From positions 74,498 through 122,919 of the forward strand of contig NZ_BAAAYN010000003.1 of NCBI RefSeq assembly GCF_039536245.1: 48,422 nucleotides of DNA, read 5' to 3'. Made by a program: the position numbers and the translations under genes. Positions 40,884 to 48,400 of the stretch are shown here, piece by piece (the first letter of the stretch is position 1; each line of letters begins with the position of its first letter). The notes below the pieces were generated by a model, which worked only from the letters and a program-made list of their open reading frames with translations, had not been told where the DNA came from and ran no database searches. The DNA is from Cryptosporangium minutisporangium (GTDB taxonomy: Bacteria; Actinomycetota; Actinomycetes; Mycobacteriales; Cryptosporangiaceae).

Positions 40884-41840
40884 GTGCCACGAACTCGCCT
40901 CCGTCGGGTGGCCGTGCTCGTGCTGGAGGGGGCCAAGCCGCTCGACGTCGGCATCCCCGCGCAGGTGTTCACGACCCGGGCGAGCATGCCGTACGAGGTG
41001 CGGGTCTGCGGCGTCGCTCCGGGCCTGGTAACCGGGGGCGACGGACTGTCCTACCACGTCGCGGACGGCCTCGACGCGCTGGCGTGGGCCGACATCGTCT
41101 TCGTTCCCGGCTACCGCGTCCCGGATCGCACGGCCCCGCCGCCGGCCGTCGTCGACGCGCTGATCGCGGCCGGTGACCGGGGCGCCCGGCTCGCCGCGAT
41201 CTCGACCGGTGCGTTCGCGCTGGCCGCCACCGGTCTGCTCGACGGCCGGCGCGCGACCACGCATTGGCATTACACGCGGGCCCTCGCCGCGCAGTACCCC
41301 CTCGTCCGGGTCGACGAAAACGTGCTCTTCGTCGACGAGGGCAGTGTGCTGACGTCGGCCGGTGCCGCCTCCGGCATCGACCTGTGCCTACACATCCTGC
41401 GCGCCGACCTCGGGGTGGCGGTGTCCAACCACGCCGCCCGGCGGCTCGTCGCGGCGCCCTACCGCAGCGGCGGCCAGGCGCAGTACGTCCCGCGCAGCGT
41501 GCCCGAGCCGCTCGGCGAGCAGTTCGCCGCCACCCGCGAGTGGGCGCTGCGCCACCTCGGCGAGCCACTGACCCTGGACGCGCTCGCCCGGCACGCGGCG
41601 GTGTCCCCGCGGACGTTCTCCCGGCGCTTCGTCGAGGACACCGGCTACACGCCGATGCAGTGGGTGATGCGGGCGCGTGTCGACCTCGCCCGTGAGCTGC
41701 TCGAGCGGTCGGAGCGCAGCGTCGAGCAGATCGCCGCCGACGTGGGGCTGGGCACCGGCGCGAACCTTCGGCTGCACTTCCAGCGCATCCTCGGCACCAC
41801 ACCGAGCGAGTACCGCCGGACCTTCTCCCGGGGCGAGTAG
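40884..41840 (+). CDS. GlxA-type AraC regulator (DJ-1/PfpI N-terminus)
   Basis: A 318-residue protein. Residues 5-180 form a DJ-1/PfpI-like domain (VAVLVLEGAKPLDVGIPAQV, ADIVFVPGYRVPD, ISTGAFALAATGLLDGRRAT). The nucleophile elbow position usually held by Cys is a Thr (STGAF), so no amidase activity is expected. The C-terminal 100 residues are an AraC double HTH (LTLDALARHAAVSPRTFSRRF, EQIAADVGLGTGANLRLHFQ). The GTG at 40884 is chosen because homologous sequence starts there, although the frame is open 510 bp upstream. The ligand and targets are unknown. Confidence 0.88.
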   Translation: MPRTRLRRVAVLVLEGAKPLDVGIPAQVFTTRASMPYEVRVCGVAPGLVTGGDGLSYHVADGLDALAWADIVFVPGYRVPDRTAPPPAVVDALIAAGDRGARLAAISTGAFALAATGLLDGRRATTHWHYTRALAAQYPLVRVDENVLFVDEGSVLTSAGAASGIDLCLHILRADLGVAVSNHAARRLVAAPYRSGGQAQYVPRSVPEPLGEQFAATREWALRHLGEPLTLDALARHAAVSPRTFSRRFVEDTGYTPMQWVMRARVDLARELLERSERSVEQIAADVGLGTGANLRLHFQRILGTTPSEYRRTFSRGE

Positions 41841-42031
41841 GGCGGCCTCGGAACGGCGGGTTTCCCGGAAGATCGTCTGTGTGGGGGCCGGTGAACTCCG
41901 CCGGTGGTGGCAACGCCTCCGGAGCGGACGCCCGGCGACCGCGGGGATGCCGCCGCCTCGGCGGTGGGCACCCGCCCGGCGCGACGCCGGTGCTCGGCAC
42001 GCGCCGTGGATGACTAGCGGTCGCGGGGCTG

Positions 42032-42207
42032 GTTGTCGCCGTTTCCGGGTGCCGCCGAGGTGGCTGTCGCCGTTCCCGTGCCATGGTCCGGAATGCGCGA
42101 CAACGACTTCCCGCGCGGCCCCGAAAGCGCGACAACCACCCGGCGTTTCACCCGGAGAGCGCGACAACGAACCGAGCCGCTGCCCGGAGAGCGCGACAAC
42201 CACCCGG
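42032..42207 (+). repeat. 32-bp-periodic array of GCGCGACAAC units with inverted copies
   Basis: GCGCGACAAC occurs exactly at 42095, 42127, 42159 and 42191, a fixed 32-bp period; units 3 and 4 share CCCGGAGAGCGCGACAAC and units 2 and 4 share GCGCGACAACCACCCGGCG. To the left, the complement appears as GTTGTCGCC at 42032 and GCTGTCGCC at 42063, 31 bp apart. The array thus seems to invert near 42080. The core-to-core period is about three helical turns. Confidence 0.85.
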
Positions 42208-42318
42208 CGCCGCGCGAACGGTGCGCGAACCATCAGCGGCGCCGCCCGACGACTACCTGTGCCGAGCAGCCGGCCGCCCCGTTGCCACGGCCGATCGACG
42301 ATGGAGGGCGTCGCGGGG

Positions 42319-42420
42319 TGGGTTTCCCCGAAAAGCCACTTCTGCGGGGGTGCCGAGCGGTGGGTTTCCCGAAAGACCACCTCTGTGGGGGGCGCCGAGG
42401 GGTGAGTTCCCCGAAAAGGC
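42319..42420 (+). repeat. 42-bp tandem repeat (GGGTTTCCCGAAA family)
   Basis: Units begin at 42319, 42361 and 42403, exactly 42 bp apart. Each starts TGGGTTTCCC or TGAGTTCCCC followed by GAAAAG/GAAAGA and, in complete units, a CTTCTGCGGGG or CTCTGTGGGG block and GCCGAG. The third unit is partial. A related unit sits at 41857-41899 (CGGGTTTCCCGGAAGATC...TGTGGGGG), 35 bp from a TGAACTCC start. Confidence 0.85.
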
Positions 42421-42535
42421 GTCGCCGGGCGCGGAGCACAGCGGTGGCGAGATCCTTTTGAACGGTGGCGCTCGCGCCACTGCCGCGTGCGGTCCGCGCG
42501 ACCGAGGCTGGTGGGGGCACGGAAGGGAGCCACAC

Positions 42536-43534
42536 ATGACGCGCATCGCCATCAACGGATTCGGCCGCATCGGACGCAACGTGCTCCGGGCGCTGGTCGA
42601 ACGGGACAGCAAGCTGGAGGTCGTCGCGATCAACGACCTCACCGAGCCGGCTGCGCTCGCCCGGCTGCTCGCCTACGACACGACGGCCGGTCGGCTCGGG
42701 CGCCCGGTCACCGCCGACGGCGACGCGATCGTGGTCGACGGCCGCCGGATCACAGTGCTCGCCGAGCGTGACCCGGCCCTGCTGCCGTGGGCCGAGCTCG
42801 GCATCGACGTGGTGCTCGAGGCGACCGGCCGCTTCACGTCGGCGAAGGCGGCGCGGGCCCACCTGGACGCGGGCGCGGCGAAGGTGCTCGTCGGCGCGCC
42901 GTCGGACGGCGCCGACGTCACGCTCGCGTTCGGGGTCAACACCGACGCCTACGACCCGGCCGCGCACACGATCGTCTCGAACGCCTCCTGCACGACCAAC
43001 GCGCTCGCGCCGCTGGCCGCGGTGCTCCACCGGCTCGCCGGGATCGAGCACGGCTTCATGACGACGGTGCACGCGTACACCCAGGAGCAGAACCTCCAGG
43101 ACGGTCCGCACCGGGACGCCCGCCGGGCCCGCGCCGCCGCGGTCAACATCGTGCCGACCACCACCGGCGCCGCCAAGGCGATCGGCCTGGTGCTGCCGGA
43201 GCTCGACGGCAAGCTGTCCGGGGACTCGATCCGCGTCCCGGTTCCGGTGGGCTCGATCGTGGAACTCAACACGACCGTGGTCCGGAACGTGACCCGCGAC
43301 GAGGTGCTGGCGGCCTACCGTGCCGCGGCCGACGGGGAGCTCGCCGGCGTCCTGGAGTACTCCGAGGACCCGCTCGTCTCGTCCGACATCACCGGCAACC
43401 CGGCTTCGTCGATCTTCGACTCGGCGCTCACCCGTGTCGACGGCCGCCACGTCAAGGTGGTGGCCTGGTACGACAACGAGTGGGGCTTCTCGAACCGCGT
43501 CATCGACACGCTGGAGCTGCTGGCCACGCGCTGA
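42536..43534 (+). CDS. gap: Glyceraldehyde-3-phosphate dehydrogenase (type I)
   Basis: A 332-residue NAD-dependent GAPDH, the normal family length. Seen: N-terminal dinucleotide motif RIAINGFGRIGRNVLRAL, adenine-side Asp in VVAINDLTEPAAL, catalytic Cys in SNASCTTNALAP with the His in HAYTQEQNLQDGPHRD-type sequence (MTTVHAYT), and the C-terminal WYDNEWGFSNRV. Asp after IN suggests NAD preference. It converts glyceraldehyde 3-phosphate to 1,3-bisphosphoglycerate. The usual pgk-tpi neighbours are absent, so this is a stand-alone copy, possibly a second isozyme. ATG 42536 follows GGAAGGGAG. Its stop codon lies inside a 16-bp tandem repeat. Confidence 0.97.
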   Translation: MTRIAINGFGRIGRNVLRALVERDSKLEVVAINDLTEPAALARLLAYDTTAGRLGRPVTADGDAIVVDGRRITVLAERDPALLPWAELGIDVVLEATGRFTSAKAARAHLDAGAAKVLVGAPSDGADVTLAFGVNTDAYDPAAHTIVSNASCTTNALAPLAAVLHRLAGIEHGFMTTVHAYTQEQNLQDGPHRDARRARAAAVNIVPTTTGAAKAIGLVLPELDGKLSGDSIRVPVPVGSIVELNTTVVRNVTRDEVLAAYRAAADGELAGVLEYSEDPLVSSDITGNPASSIFDSALTRVDGRHVKVVAWYDNEWGFSNRVIDTLELLATR

Positions 43535-43633
43535 GCCGCGGGGCCGCTGAGCCGCGGGGCCGCTGAGCCGCGGGGCCGCTGAGCCGCGGGGCCGCGGGGC
43601 CGCTGAGCCGCGGGGCCGCGGGGCCGCGGGGCC
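43530..43633 (+). repeat. 16-bp tandem repeat that begins in the gap stop codon
   Basis: GCTGAGCCGCGGGGCC occurs five times (43530, 43546, 43562, 43578 and 43602); 8-bp short units GCGGGGCC are inserted at 43594, 43618 and 43626. The TGA of gap lies in the first unit. The CCGCGG cores are palindromic and can form many alternative hairpins, so the array may double as a terminator. Confidence 0.9.
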
Positions 43634-43667
43634 GACCGGGGCGGTGGAGGCCCCGGTCGGCCGGGCT

Positions 43668-44948
43668 TCACCCGCGGGTGGCCGGGTTGACCAGCACCCG
43701 TCCGCAGACGACGGTGAGCACTCCGGCGACGACGACGCTGAGTAGCCCGACGCGGAGGCTGGTGAGGTCGGCGACGAACCCCACCAGCGGCGGGGAGAGC
43801 AGGAACCCGCCCCGCAGCAGCCAGCTGACGACCGTGAGGCCGGTGCCGGGGGAGAGCCCGGGGAGTTCGTCGGCCGTGTGCATGGCGGCGGGCACCAGCG
43901 TGGCGACACCGAGCCCGGCCAGGGCGAACCCGGCGAGCGTCGTGGGCACCGACGGCACGGCGAGCGCGAGGCCCATGCCGACGGCGGCGAGGAGGCCACC
44001 GGCGCGGACGACCGTGCGCTGGCCGAACCGGTCGACGATCCGGTCGCCGGTGAGCCGTCCGGCGGTCATCGCGACCTGCAGGGCGACGAACGCGAGCCCG
44101 GCCACCGCGGCGCCTGTGTGCAGGTTCCCGCTGAGGTAGAGCGCACCCCACGAGGCTCCGGCGTCCTCGACGAGCGCCCCGCAGGCGGCGAGGAGCCCGA
44201 GCACGGCGAGCAGCCGGACGGCCAGCCGGGCGGCGGTCGGTCGCGCCGCCGGGATCTCGGCGCCCGCCGGCCGGTCGACGGGGCCGTCGCCGTCGCCGTC
44301 GCGCTCGGCACCCCGCCCGGCGTCGCGCCCGACACTCCGCTCGGCTTCCTCCGGGCCGGGGAGCAGGAACCGGTACGCGAGCACCGCGATCAGGCCGAAC
44401 AGCACGGCGGAGACCGCAAGGTGCACCGCGAGTGGCGTGTCGAGCCCGGCGGCCACGGAGCCCATCAAGCCGCCGAGGACGGCGCCGATGCTCCACAGTC
44501 CGTGGAACGAGTTGACGATGGACCGGCGGTAGAGACGCTGGACCCGCAGCCCGTGGGCGTTCTGGGCGACGTCGACGATCGCGTCGAGGGCACCGACGGC
44601 GCCGAGGACCGCGGCGAAGGCGATCCAGTTCGGAGCGACCGGGATCAGCAGCGTCGCGGCGGCGAGCGCCACGATGCCGAAGCCGGCGACCCGGGCGGAG
44701 CCGAATCGGCGGATCGCGGCGGCGGCCAGCAGCCCGGCCAGCAGCGCGCCGAGCGGCATCGCGGCCAGCGCGGTGCCGAGCACCGCGTTGGTGACGCCCA
44801 GCTCGGCCTTGATCTGGGGGTAGCGCGGGACGACGTTGGCGAACAGGGCGCCGTTGGTGAGGAAGAGCGCGGCGACCGCGAGGCGGGCCCGGCGGGCCTG
44901 TCGGGAGGGCGCGGCCGGTGCGGTGACCGGAACGGTCTGGGCAGACAC
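43668..44948 (-). CDS. MFS transporter (YbjJ-like)
   Basis: A 426-residue, 12-helix major facilitator. The first helix and loop read LAVAALFLTNGALFANVVPRYPQIKAELG (in adjoining parts), resembling YbjJ-type proteins, and a second motif A-like loop occurs as GRLTGDRIVDRFGQRTVV. The central loop (about residues 205-240) is polar, with GRDAGRGAERDGDGDG. Substrate unknown; efflux is plausible because a TetR gene lies 21 bp upstream on the same strand. The GTG start at 44948 has CGGAGA upstream. It ends about 35 bp from the 16-bp tandem array that follows gap. Confidence 0.9.
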   Translation of the reverse strand: MSAQTVPVTAPAAPSRQARRARLAVAALFLTNGALFANVVPRYPQIKAELGVTNAVLGTALAAMPLGALLAGLLAAAAIRRFGSARVAGFGIVALAAATLLIPVAPNWIAFAAVLGAVGALDAIVDVAQNAHGLRVQRLYRRSIVNSFHGLWSIGAVLGGLMGSVAAGLDTPLAVHLAVSAVLFGLIAVLAYRFLLPGPEEAERSVGRDAGRGAERDGDGDGPVDRPAGAEIPAARPTAARLAVRLLAVLGLLAACGALVEDAGASWGALYLSGNLHTGAAVAGLAFVALQVAMTAGRLTGDRIVDRFGQRTVVRAGGLLAAVGMGLALAVPSVPTTLAGFALAGLGVATLVPAAMHTADELPGLSPGTGLTVVSWLLRGGFLLSPPLVGFVADLTSLRVGLLSVVVAGVLTVVCGRVLVNPATRG

Positions 44949-44969
44949 GGGAATCTCCGAGCGGGTTGT

Positions 44970-45584
44970 TCAGCGCAGGTAACGCTCGATGGCGTGGCGG
45001 ATCTGCGCGGGGGTCATCGGATCGGTGGAGAGCGCGCTGTGCAGGACCAGACCCTCGATCAGCGCGTCGAGCTCGCGGGCGGTGGTGGGGTCGAAGTGCT
45101 GTTCCAGCGCGTCGCGGCTGCGTTGCATCCAGGCCTGGGTGACCGCGCGCAGCGCGGGGTTGCGGGCCGCCGCCACGTAGAGCTCGACGGTCAGCACGAG
45201 GTTCGCGGACGGGCCGAGCAGATCGTCGGTGACCAGCGTGATCACGGCGTCGATCGCCGCGGCGCGGTCGAAGGCGGCGGTCAGCCGCTGGTCGAAGACG
45301 GCGGCGATGGCCTCGGCGTGCCGGGTGAACGCCTCCGCGAGGATCTCGTCGAGCGAGGCGAAGTGGTAGGTCATCGAGCCCAGCGGGACGTCGGCGGCCC
45401 GGGCGATCTCGCGGTGGGTGGTTCCGGCCACGCCGCGCTCGGCGATGACGGTCAGCGCGGCGTCGATCAGCCGGTCGCGCCGCCCTGGGTCGTGCCGCCG
45501 GGCCCGCCGTGGACTCCGGACCGGTGAGCCCGGCTCCGGCTGCCGTGGACCGGGCAGCCGGTCCGCGGTCGTCTCGTCACTCAC
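44970..45584 (-). CDS. TetR-family regulator, cotranscribed with acetyltransferase and MFS
   Basis: A 204-residue TetR protein. After a Pro/Arg-rich lead, the HTH is RDRLIDAALTVIAERGVAGT then THREIARAADVPLGSMTYHF. The C-terminal part includes LFDQRLTAAFDR-like and VYVAAARNPALRAVTQAWMQ segments typical of TetR_C. The GTG start overlaps the end of the acetyltransferase gene by 8 bp and the MFS gene follows 21 bp later. The twin GTAC-N4-GTAC sites before the acetyltransferase are its probable operators. Confidence 0.9.
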   Translation of the reverse strand: MSDETTADRLPGPRQPEPGSPVRSPRRARRHDPGRRDRLIDAALTVIAERGVAGTTHREIARAADVPLGSMTYHFASLDEILAEAFTRHAEAIAAVFDQRLTAAFDRAAAIDAVITLVTDDLLGPSANLVLTVELYVAAARNPALRAVTQAWMQRSRDALEQHFDPTTARELDALIEGLVLHSALSTDPMTPAQIRHAIERYLR

Positions 45585-46167
45585 CCGCGGCGCCGTCGAG
45601 ATAGCGGATCGGACGCGCCGGGTTACCTACCGCGACCACGTTCGCCGGCAGGTCGCGGGTGACGACCGCCCCGGCGCCGACCACGGTGTTCTCGCCGATC
45701 GTGACCCCGGGCAGCACGACGACCCCGCCACCGAGCCAGACGTTGTCGCCGATCGTGATCGGCTGCGCCGCCTCCCACTTCGCGCGCCGCGGCTGCGCCT
45801 CGACCGGGTGGGTGGGCGTCAGCAACTGCACGTTCGGACCGATCTGGACGTCGTCCCCGATGACGATCGGCGCGACGTCCAGTGCGACCAGCCCGAAGTT
45901 CGCGAACGTGCGGGCGCCGATGCGGAGGTGGCAGCCGTAGTCCACGCGCAGCGGTGGCCGGATCTCGGTGTCCTCGCCGACCGCGCCCAGCAGCTCGGTG
46001 AGCAGCCGCCGGCGCTCGTCGGGCTGCCGCGCGGACGTCGCGTTGTACGCGTCCATCAGGTCCAACGCCCGCAGGCTCGCCTCGGCCAGCTCCGGATCGT
46101 CGGCGAGGTAGAGGTCGCCGGCGAGCATCCGCTCACGCATCGAGCGGGAGTCCGCGTTGATCGTCAT
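45577..46167 (-). CDS. Sugar O-acetyltransferase (maltose/galactoside acetyltransferase type)
   Basis: A 196-residue left-handed beta-helix acetyltransferase. The N-terminal Mac domain reads MRERMLAGDLYLADDPEL and LDLMDAYNATSARQPDERRR; hexapeptide repeats follow (IGARTFANFGLVALDVAP, IVIGDDVQIGPNVQLLTP, ITIGDNVWLGGGVVVLPGVT). The catalytic His is in LLTPTHPVEA. It transfers acetyl from acetyl-CoA to a sugar hydroxyl, often as detoxification of non-metabolised sugars. The ATG at 46167 is the family start, but there is no ribosome site, so the transcript may be leaderless; ATG 46188 lies in the operator. First gene of the TetR-MFS operon. Confidence 0.9.
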   Translation of the reverse strand: MTINADSRSMRERMLAGDLYLADDPELAEASLRALDLMDAYNATSARQPDERRRLLTELLGAVGEDTEIRPPLRVDYGCHLRIGARTFANFGLVALDVAPIVIGDDVQIGPNVQLLTPTHPVEAQPRRAKWEAAQPITIGDNVWLGGGVVVLPGVTIGENTVVGAGAVVTRDLPANVVAVGNPARPIRYLDGAAGE

Positions 46168-46168
46168 A

Positions 46169-46202
46169 TGTACGATCGTACACAGCATAAGTACATCCGT
46201 AC
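46169..46202. promoter_or_regulatory. Twin GTAC-N4-GTAC operator sites
   Basis: TGTACGATCGTACA (46169-46182) is a perfect 14-bp palindrome. A second GTAC-ATCC-GTAC (46191-46202) starts 21 bp further, two helical turns away. Both lie between the acetyltransferase (-) and crotonase (+) starts, the first touching the acetyltransferase ATG. Likely bound by the TetR encoded at 44970-45584. Confidence 0.75.
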
Positions 46203-46228
46203 ATAGCGACGATCGTTAGGCTGCCGCC

Positions 46229-47155
46229 ATGGCTGACGACCCCATGCCGACAGACGACGCAGCAACGCCAGGAACCTCGTCCGGTTTCGAGACGGTCGCG
46301 CTGGCCGTCGAGGACCGGATCGCCACGATCACCCTCGACCGGCCGGAGCGCCTCAACGCGTTCACCCCGCGGATGGCCGGCGAACTCGTGGCGGCGTTCG
46401 ACGCGACCGATGCCGATGACGACGTACGCGCGGTGATCGTGACCGGGCGGGGCCGGGCGTTCTGCGCCGGCGCGGACCTGGCCGCGGGCGCCGAGACGTT
46501 CGACTACGGCCGCGCACCGGAGCGGGCGGAGACGATCGACGGAGCGCCGCGTGACCTCGGTGGCGTGGTGGCGCTGCGGATCGGTGCGTCGCGGAAGCCG
46601 GTGATCGCCGCGGTCAACGGACCGGCCGTCGGGGTGGGTGCCACGATGACGCTGCCGATGGACATCCGGCTCGCCGCCGAGTCGGCGCGGTTCGGGTTCG
46701 TGTTCGCGCGCCGAGGGCTGGTGCCGGAAGCGGCGTCGAGCTGGTTCCTGCCCCGGGTGGTCGGGATCTCGCAGGCGATGGAGTGGGTCGCCACCGGCCG
46801 GGTCTTCCCGGCCGCGGAGGCGCTCGCCGGGCGGTTGGTGTCCCGAGTGGTGCCCGACGCCGAGCTGCTACCGGCCGCGCGGGCGATCGCCACCGAGATC
46901 GCCGAGAACACGTCGGCGGTGTCGGTGGCCGCCTCCCGGCACCTGCTCTGGTCGATGCTGGGCGCGTCGAGCCCCTGGGAGGCGCATCGGCGCGACTCGC
47001 GGTTGATCGCCGAGCTGGGCGCGGGGCCCGAGGCGGTCGAGGGCGTCACGGCGTTCCTGGAGAAGCGTCCGCCGCGGTTCCCCGGATCGGCGCGGGACGC
47101 GGTGCCCGGTCTGGTTCCGGAGTGGACGGCCCGCCCCGCCGATCCCGCGCGCTGA
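46229..47155 (+). CDS. Enoyl-CoA hydratase/isomerase (crotonase) family protein
   Basis: A 308-residue crotonase. The fold signature is IATITLDRPERLNAFTPRM; oxyanion-hole segments are GRGRAFCAGADLAAGAE and NGPAVGVGATMTLPMDIRLA; the second catalytic Glu position is GLVPEAASSWFLPRVVG. It holds a single Glu (in VPEAA) where hydratases normally keep two, so it may be an isomerase or other crotonase-fold enzyme. The N-terminal 15-20 residues are an extra polar lead. It acts on acyl-CoA thioesters, presumably in beta-oxidation; no other fatty-acid genes adjoin. Divergent from the acetyltransferase operon, with 60 bp between. Confidence 0.9.
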   Translation: MADDPMPTDDAATPGTSSGFETVALAVEDRIATITLDRPERLNAFTPRMAGELVAAFDATDADDDVRAVIVTGRGRAFCAGADLAAGAETFDYGRAPERAETIDGAPRDLGGVVALRIGASRKPVIAAVNGPAVGVGATMTLPMDIRLAAESARFGFVFARRGLVPEAASSWFLPRVVGISQAMEWVATGRVFPAAEALAGRLVSRVVPDAELLPAARAIATEIAENTSAVSVAASRHLLWSMLGASSPWEAHRRDSRLIAELGAGPEAVEGVTAFLEKRPPRFPGSARDAVPGLVPEWTARPADPAR

Positions 47156-47298
47156 CGACCCGGCGGCGGCCGGACCGGAAGGAACCGGCCGGCCACCCAC
47201 GGCGACCGGCGCACGGACCCTGCGTTACGCCTGTGACCTGCGCCATCGCGGTCGGCTCGGAAAGGGTGCGGCGATCCGGGCGGCAGCGAAACCCAGTG

Positions 47299-47317
47299 TT
47301 AGGTCAGCCTTCCCTGC
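47299..47317. promoter_or_regulatory. Possible iron box (IdeR/DmdR type) before the siderophore-binding gene
   Basis: TTAGGTCAGCCTTCCCTGC shares about 13 of 19 positions with the IdeR consensus TTAGGTTAGGCTAACCTAA. The left half (TTAGGT-AG) is intact, the right half weak. It lies 26 bp before the ATG of an iron-siderophore binding lipoprotein, the expected place. Confidence 0.45.
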
Positions 47318-47342
47318 TCTTCGAAACACTGGAGTACCTCCC

Positions 47343-48380
47343 ATGCGCTTACACCGGTTGATGGCCGGGGCCCTTGCGGTGGCCACTGCCGTCGTCCTGA
47401 CCGCCTGCGGCGGGTCGGAGGAGTCGGAGGACTCCTCGTCCACCGGTGGCTCCGGCGCTTTTCCGGTCACGATCAAGCACGCGCTCGGTACCACGACGAT
47501 CAAGTCCAAGCCCACCCGCGTGGCGACCGTCAACTGGGAGAACCAGGAGGTGCCGCTCGCTCTCGGCGTCGTCCCGGTCGGCATGGCGAAGGCCAACTTC
47601 GGCGACGACGACAAGGACGGCCACCTGCCCTGGGTCAAGTCGAAGCTCGACGAGCTCGGCGGCGACACCGAGCCGGTGCTCTTCGACGAGACCGACGGGA
47701 TCGACTTCGAGGCCGTCGCGGACACCAAGCCGGACGTCATCCTCGCCGCGTACTCCGGTCTGACCAAGCAGGACTACGAGACGCTGAGCAAGATCGCGCC
47801 GACCGTCGCCTACCCCGAGGCGCCGTGGGCCACCGCGTGGCGCGACACGATCAAGCTGGAGAGCCAGGCGCTCGGCCTCTCCGACGAGGGCGACAAGATG
47901 ATCGCCGACATCGAGAAGCAGATCAAGACCACGGTCGGGAAGCACCCGGCGCTGGCCGGCAAGTCGGCGATGTTCATCACCCACATCGACCCGGCCGACC
48001 TGAGCAAGATCACGTTCTACACCGCGAACGACACCCGGGTGCAGTTCTTCACCGACCTGGGCCTCGAGCACTCGGCGGCGGTCACGAAGGCGTCGGAAGG
48101 CTCGAAGGAGTTCTCCGGCAGCCTGAGCGCCGAGCAGATCCAGCAGCTGAACGACGTCGACATCATGGTTTCCTACGGGGACGCGGACAACAAGCTGCTC
48201 GGCCAGCTGCAGGCCGACCCGCTGCTCGGGAAGATCCCGGCGATCAAGCGCGGTTCGGTGGTGTTCTTCGCCGGTAGCACCCCGCTGGCCACCGCCGCGA
48301 ACCCGACGCCGCTGTCGATCTCGTACGTCCTGAACGACTACGTGGAGATGTTGGCGGCCGCCGCGGCCAAGGTGAAGTGA
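47343..48380 (+). CDS. Iron-siderophore ABC transporter substrate-binding lipoprotein (FecB-like)
   Basis: A 345-residue lipoprotein with a basic N-terminus and lipobox VLTAC (Cys22). The mature part is a class III binding protein: FPVTIKHALGTTTIKSKPTRVATVNW (adjoining parts; the PF01497 opening), FEAVADTKPDVILAAYSGLT, YPEAPWATAWRDTI and IQQLNDVDIMVSYGDADN. These are typical of ferric-siderophore (desferri-type) binding proteins such as FecB/FhuD-like. It would hand iron-siderophore to a permease/ATPase likely encoded downstream, outside the window. A weak iron box lies upstream. ATG 47343 has GGAG 9 bp before. A hairpin follows. Confidence 0.93.
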   Translation: MRLHRLMAGALAVATAVVLTACGGSEESEDSSSTGGSGAFPVTIKHALGTTTIKSKPTRVATVNWENQEVPLALGVVPVGMAKANFGDDDKDGHLPWVKSKLDELGGDTEPVLFDETDGIDFEAVADTKPDVILAAYSGLTKQDYETLSKIAPTVAYPEAPWATAWRDTIKLESQALGLSDEGDKMIADIEKQIKTTVGKHPALAGKSAMFITHIDPADLSKITFYTANDTRVQFFTDLGLEHSAAVTKASEGSKEFSGSLSAEQIQQLNDVDIMVSYGDADNKLLGQLQADPLLGKIPAIKRGSVVFFAGSTPLATAANPTPLSISYVLNDYVEMLAAAAAKVK

Positions 48381-48400
48381 CCACAAGTACAGCGACGCCG

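Larger units (their letters stand above)
41841..42535. other. 695-bp non-coding region carrying two families of periodic repeats
   Basis: Between the GlxA-type gene and gap. It contains a 32-bp-period array (about 42032-42207), a 42-bp-period array (42319-42420) and a related single copy at 41857. All long frames read through it as low-complexity Arg/Ser/Pro sequence, and no protein family is recognised. A ribosome site (GGAAGGGAG) at the end serves gap. Confidence 0.7.

Noticed and set aside
42032-42207. CRISPR-like array (regular 32-bp spacing)
   Set aside because: The conserved core is only 10-17 bp with about 15-bp variable parts, copies are imperfect, orientation flips, and no cas genes are present.
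41857-42460. Protein-coding reading of the GGGTTTCCC region (repeated WVSRKTT-like peptides)
   Set aside because: The repeats are conserved at DNA level with exact periods and a mix of frames; a protein would need codon-level conservation and a start with a ribosome site, and neither is seen.
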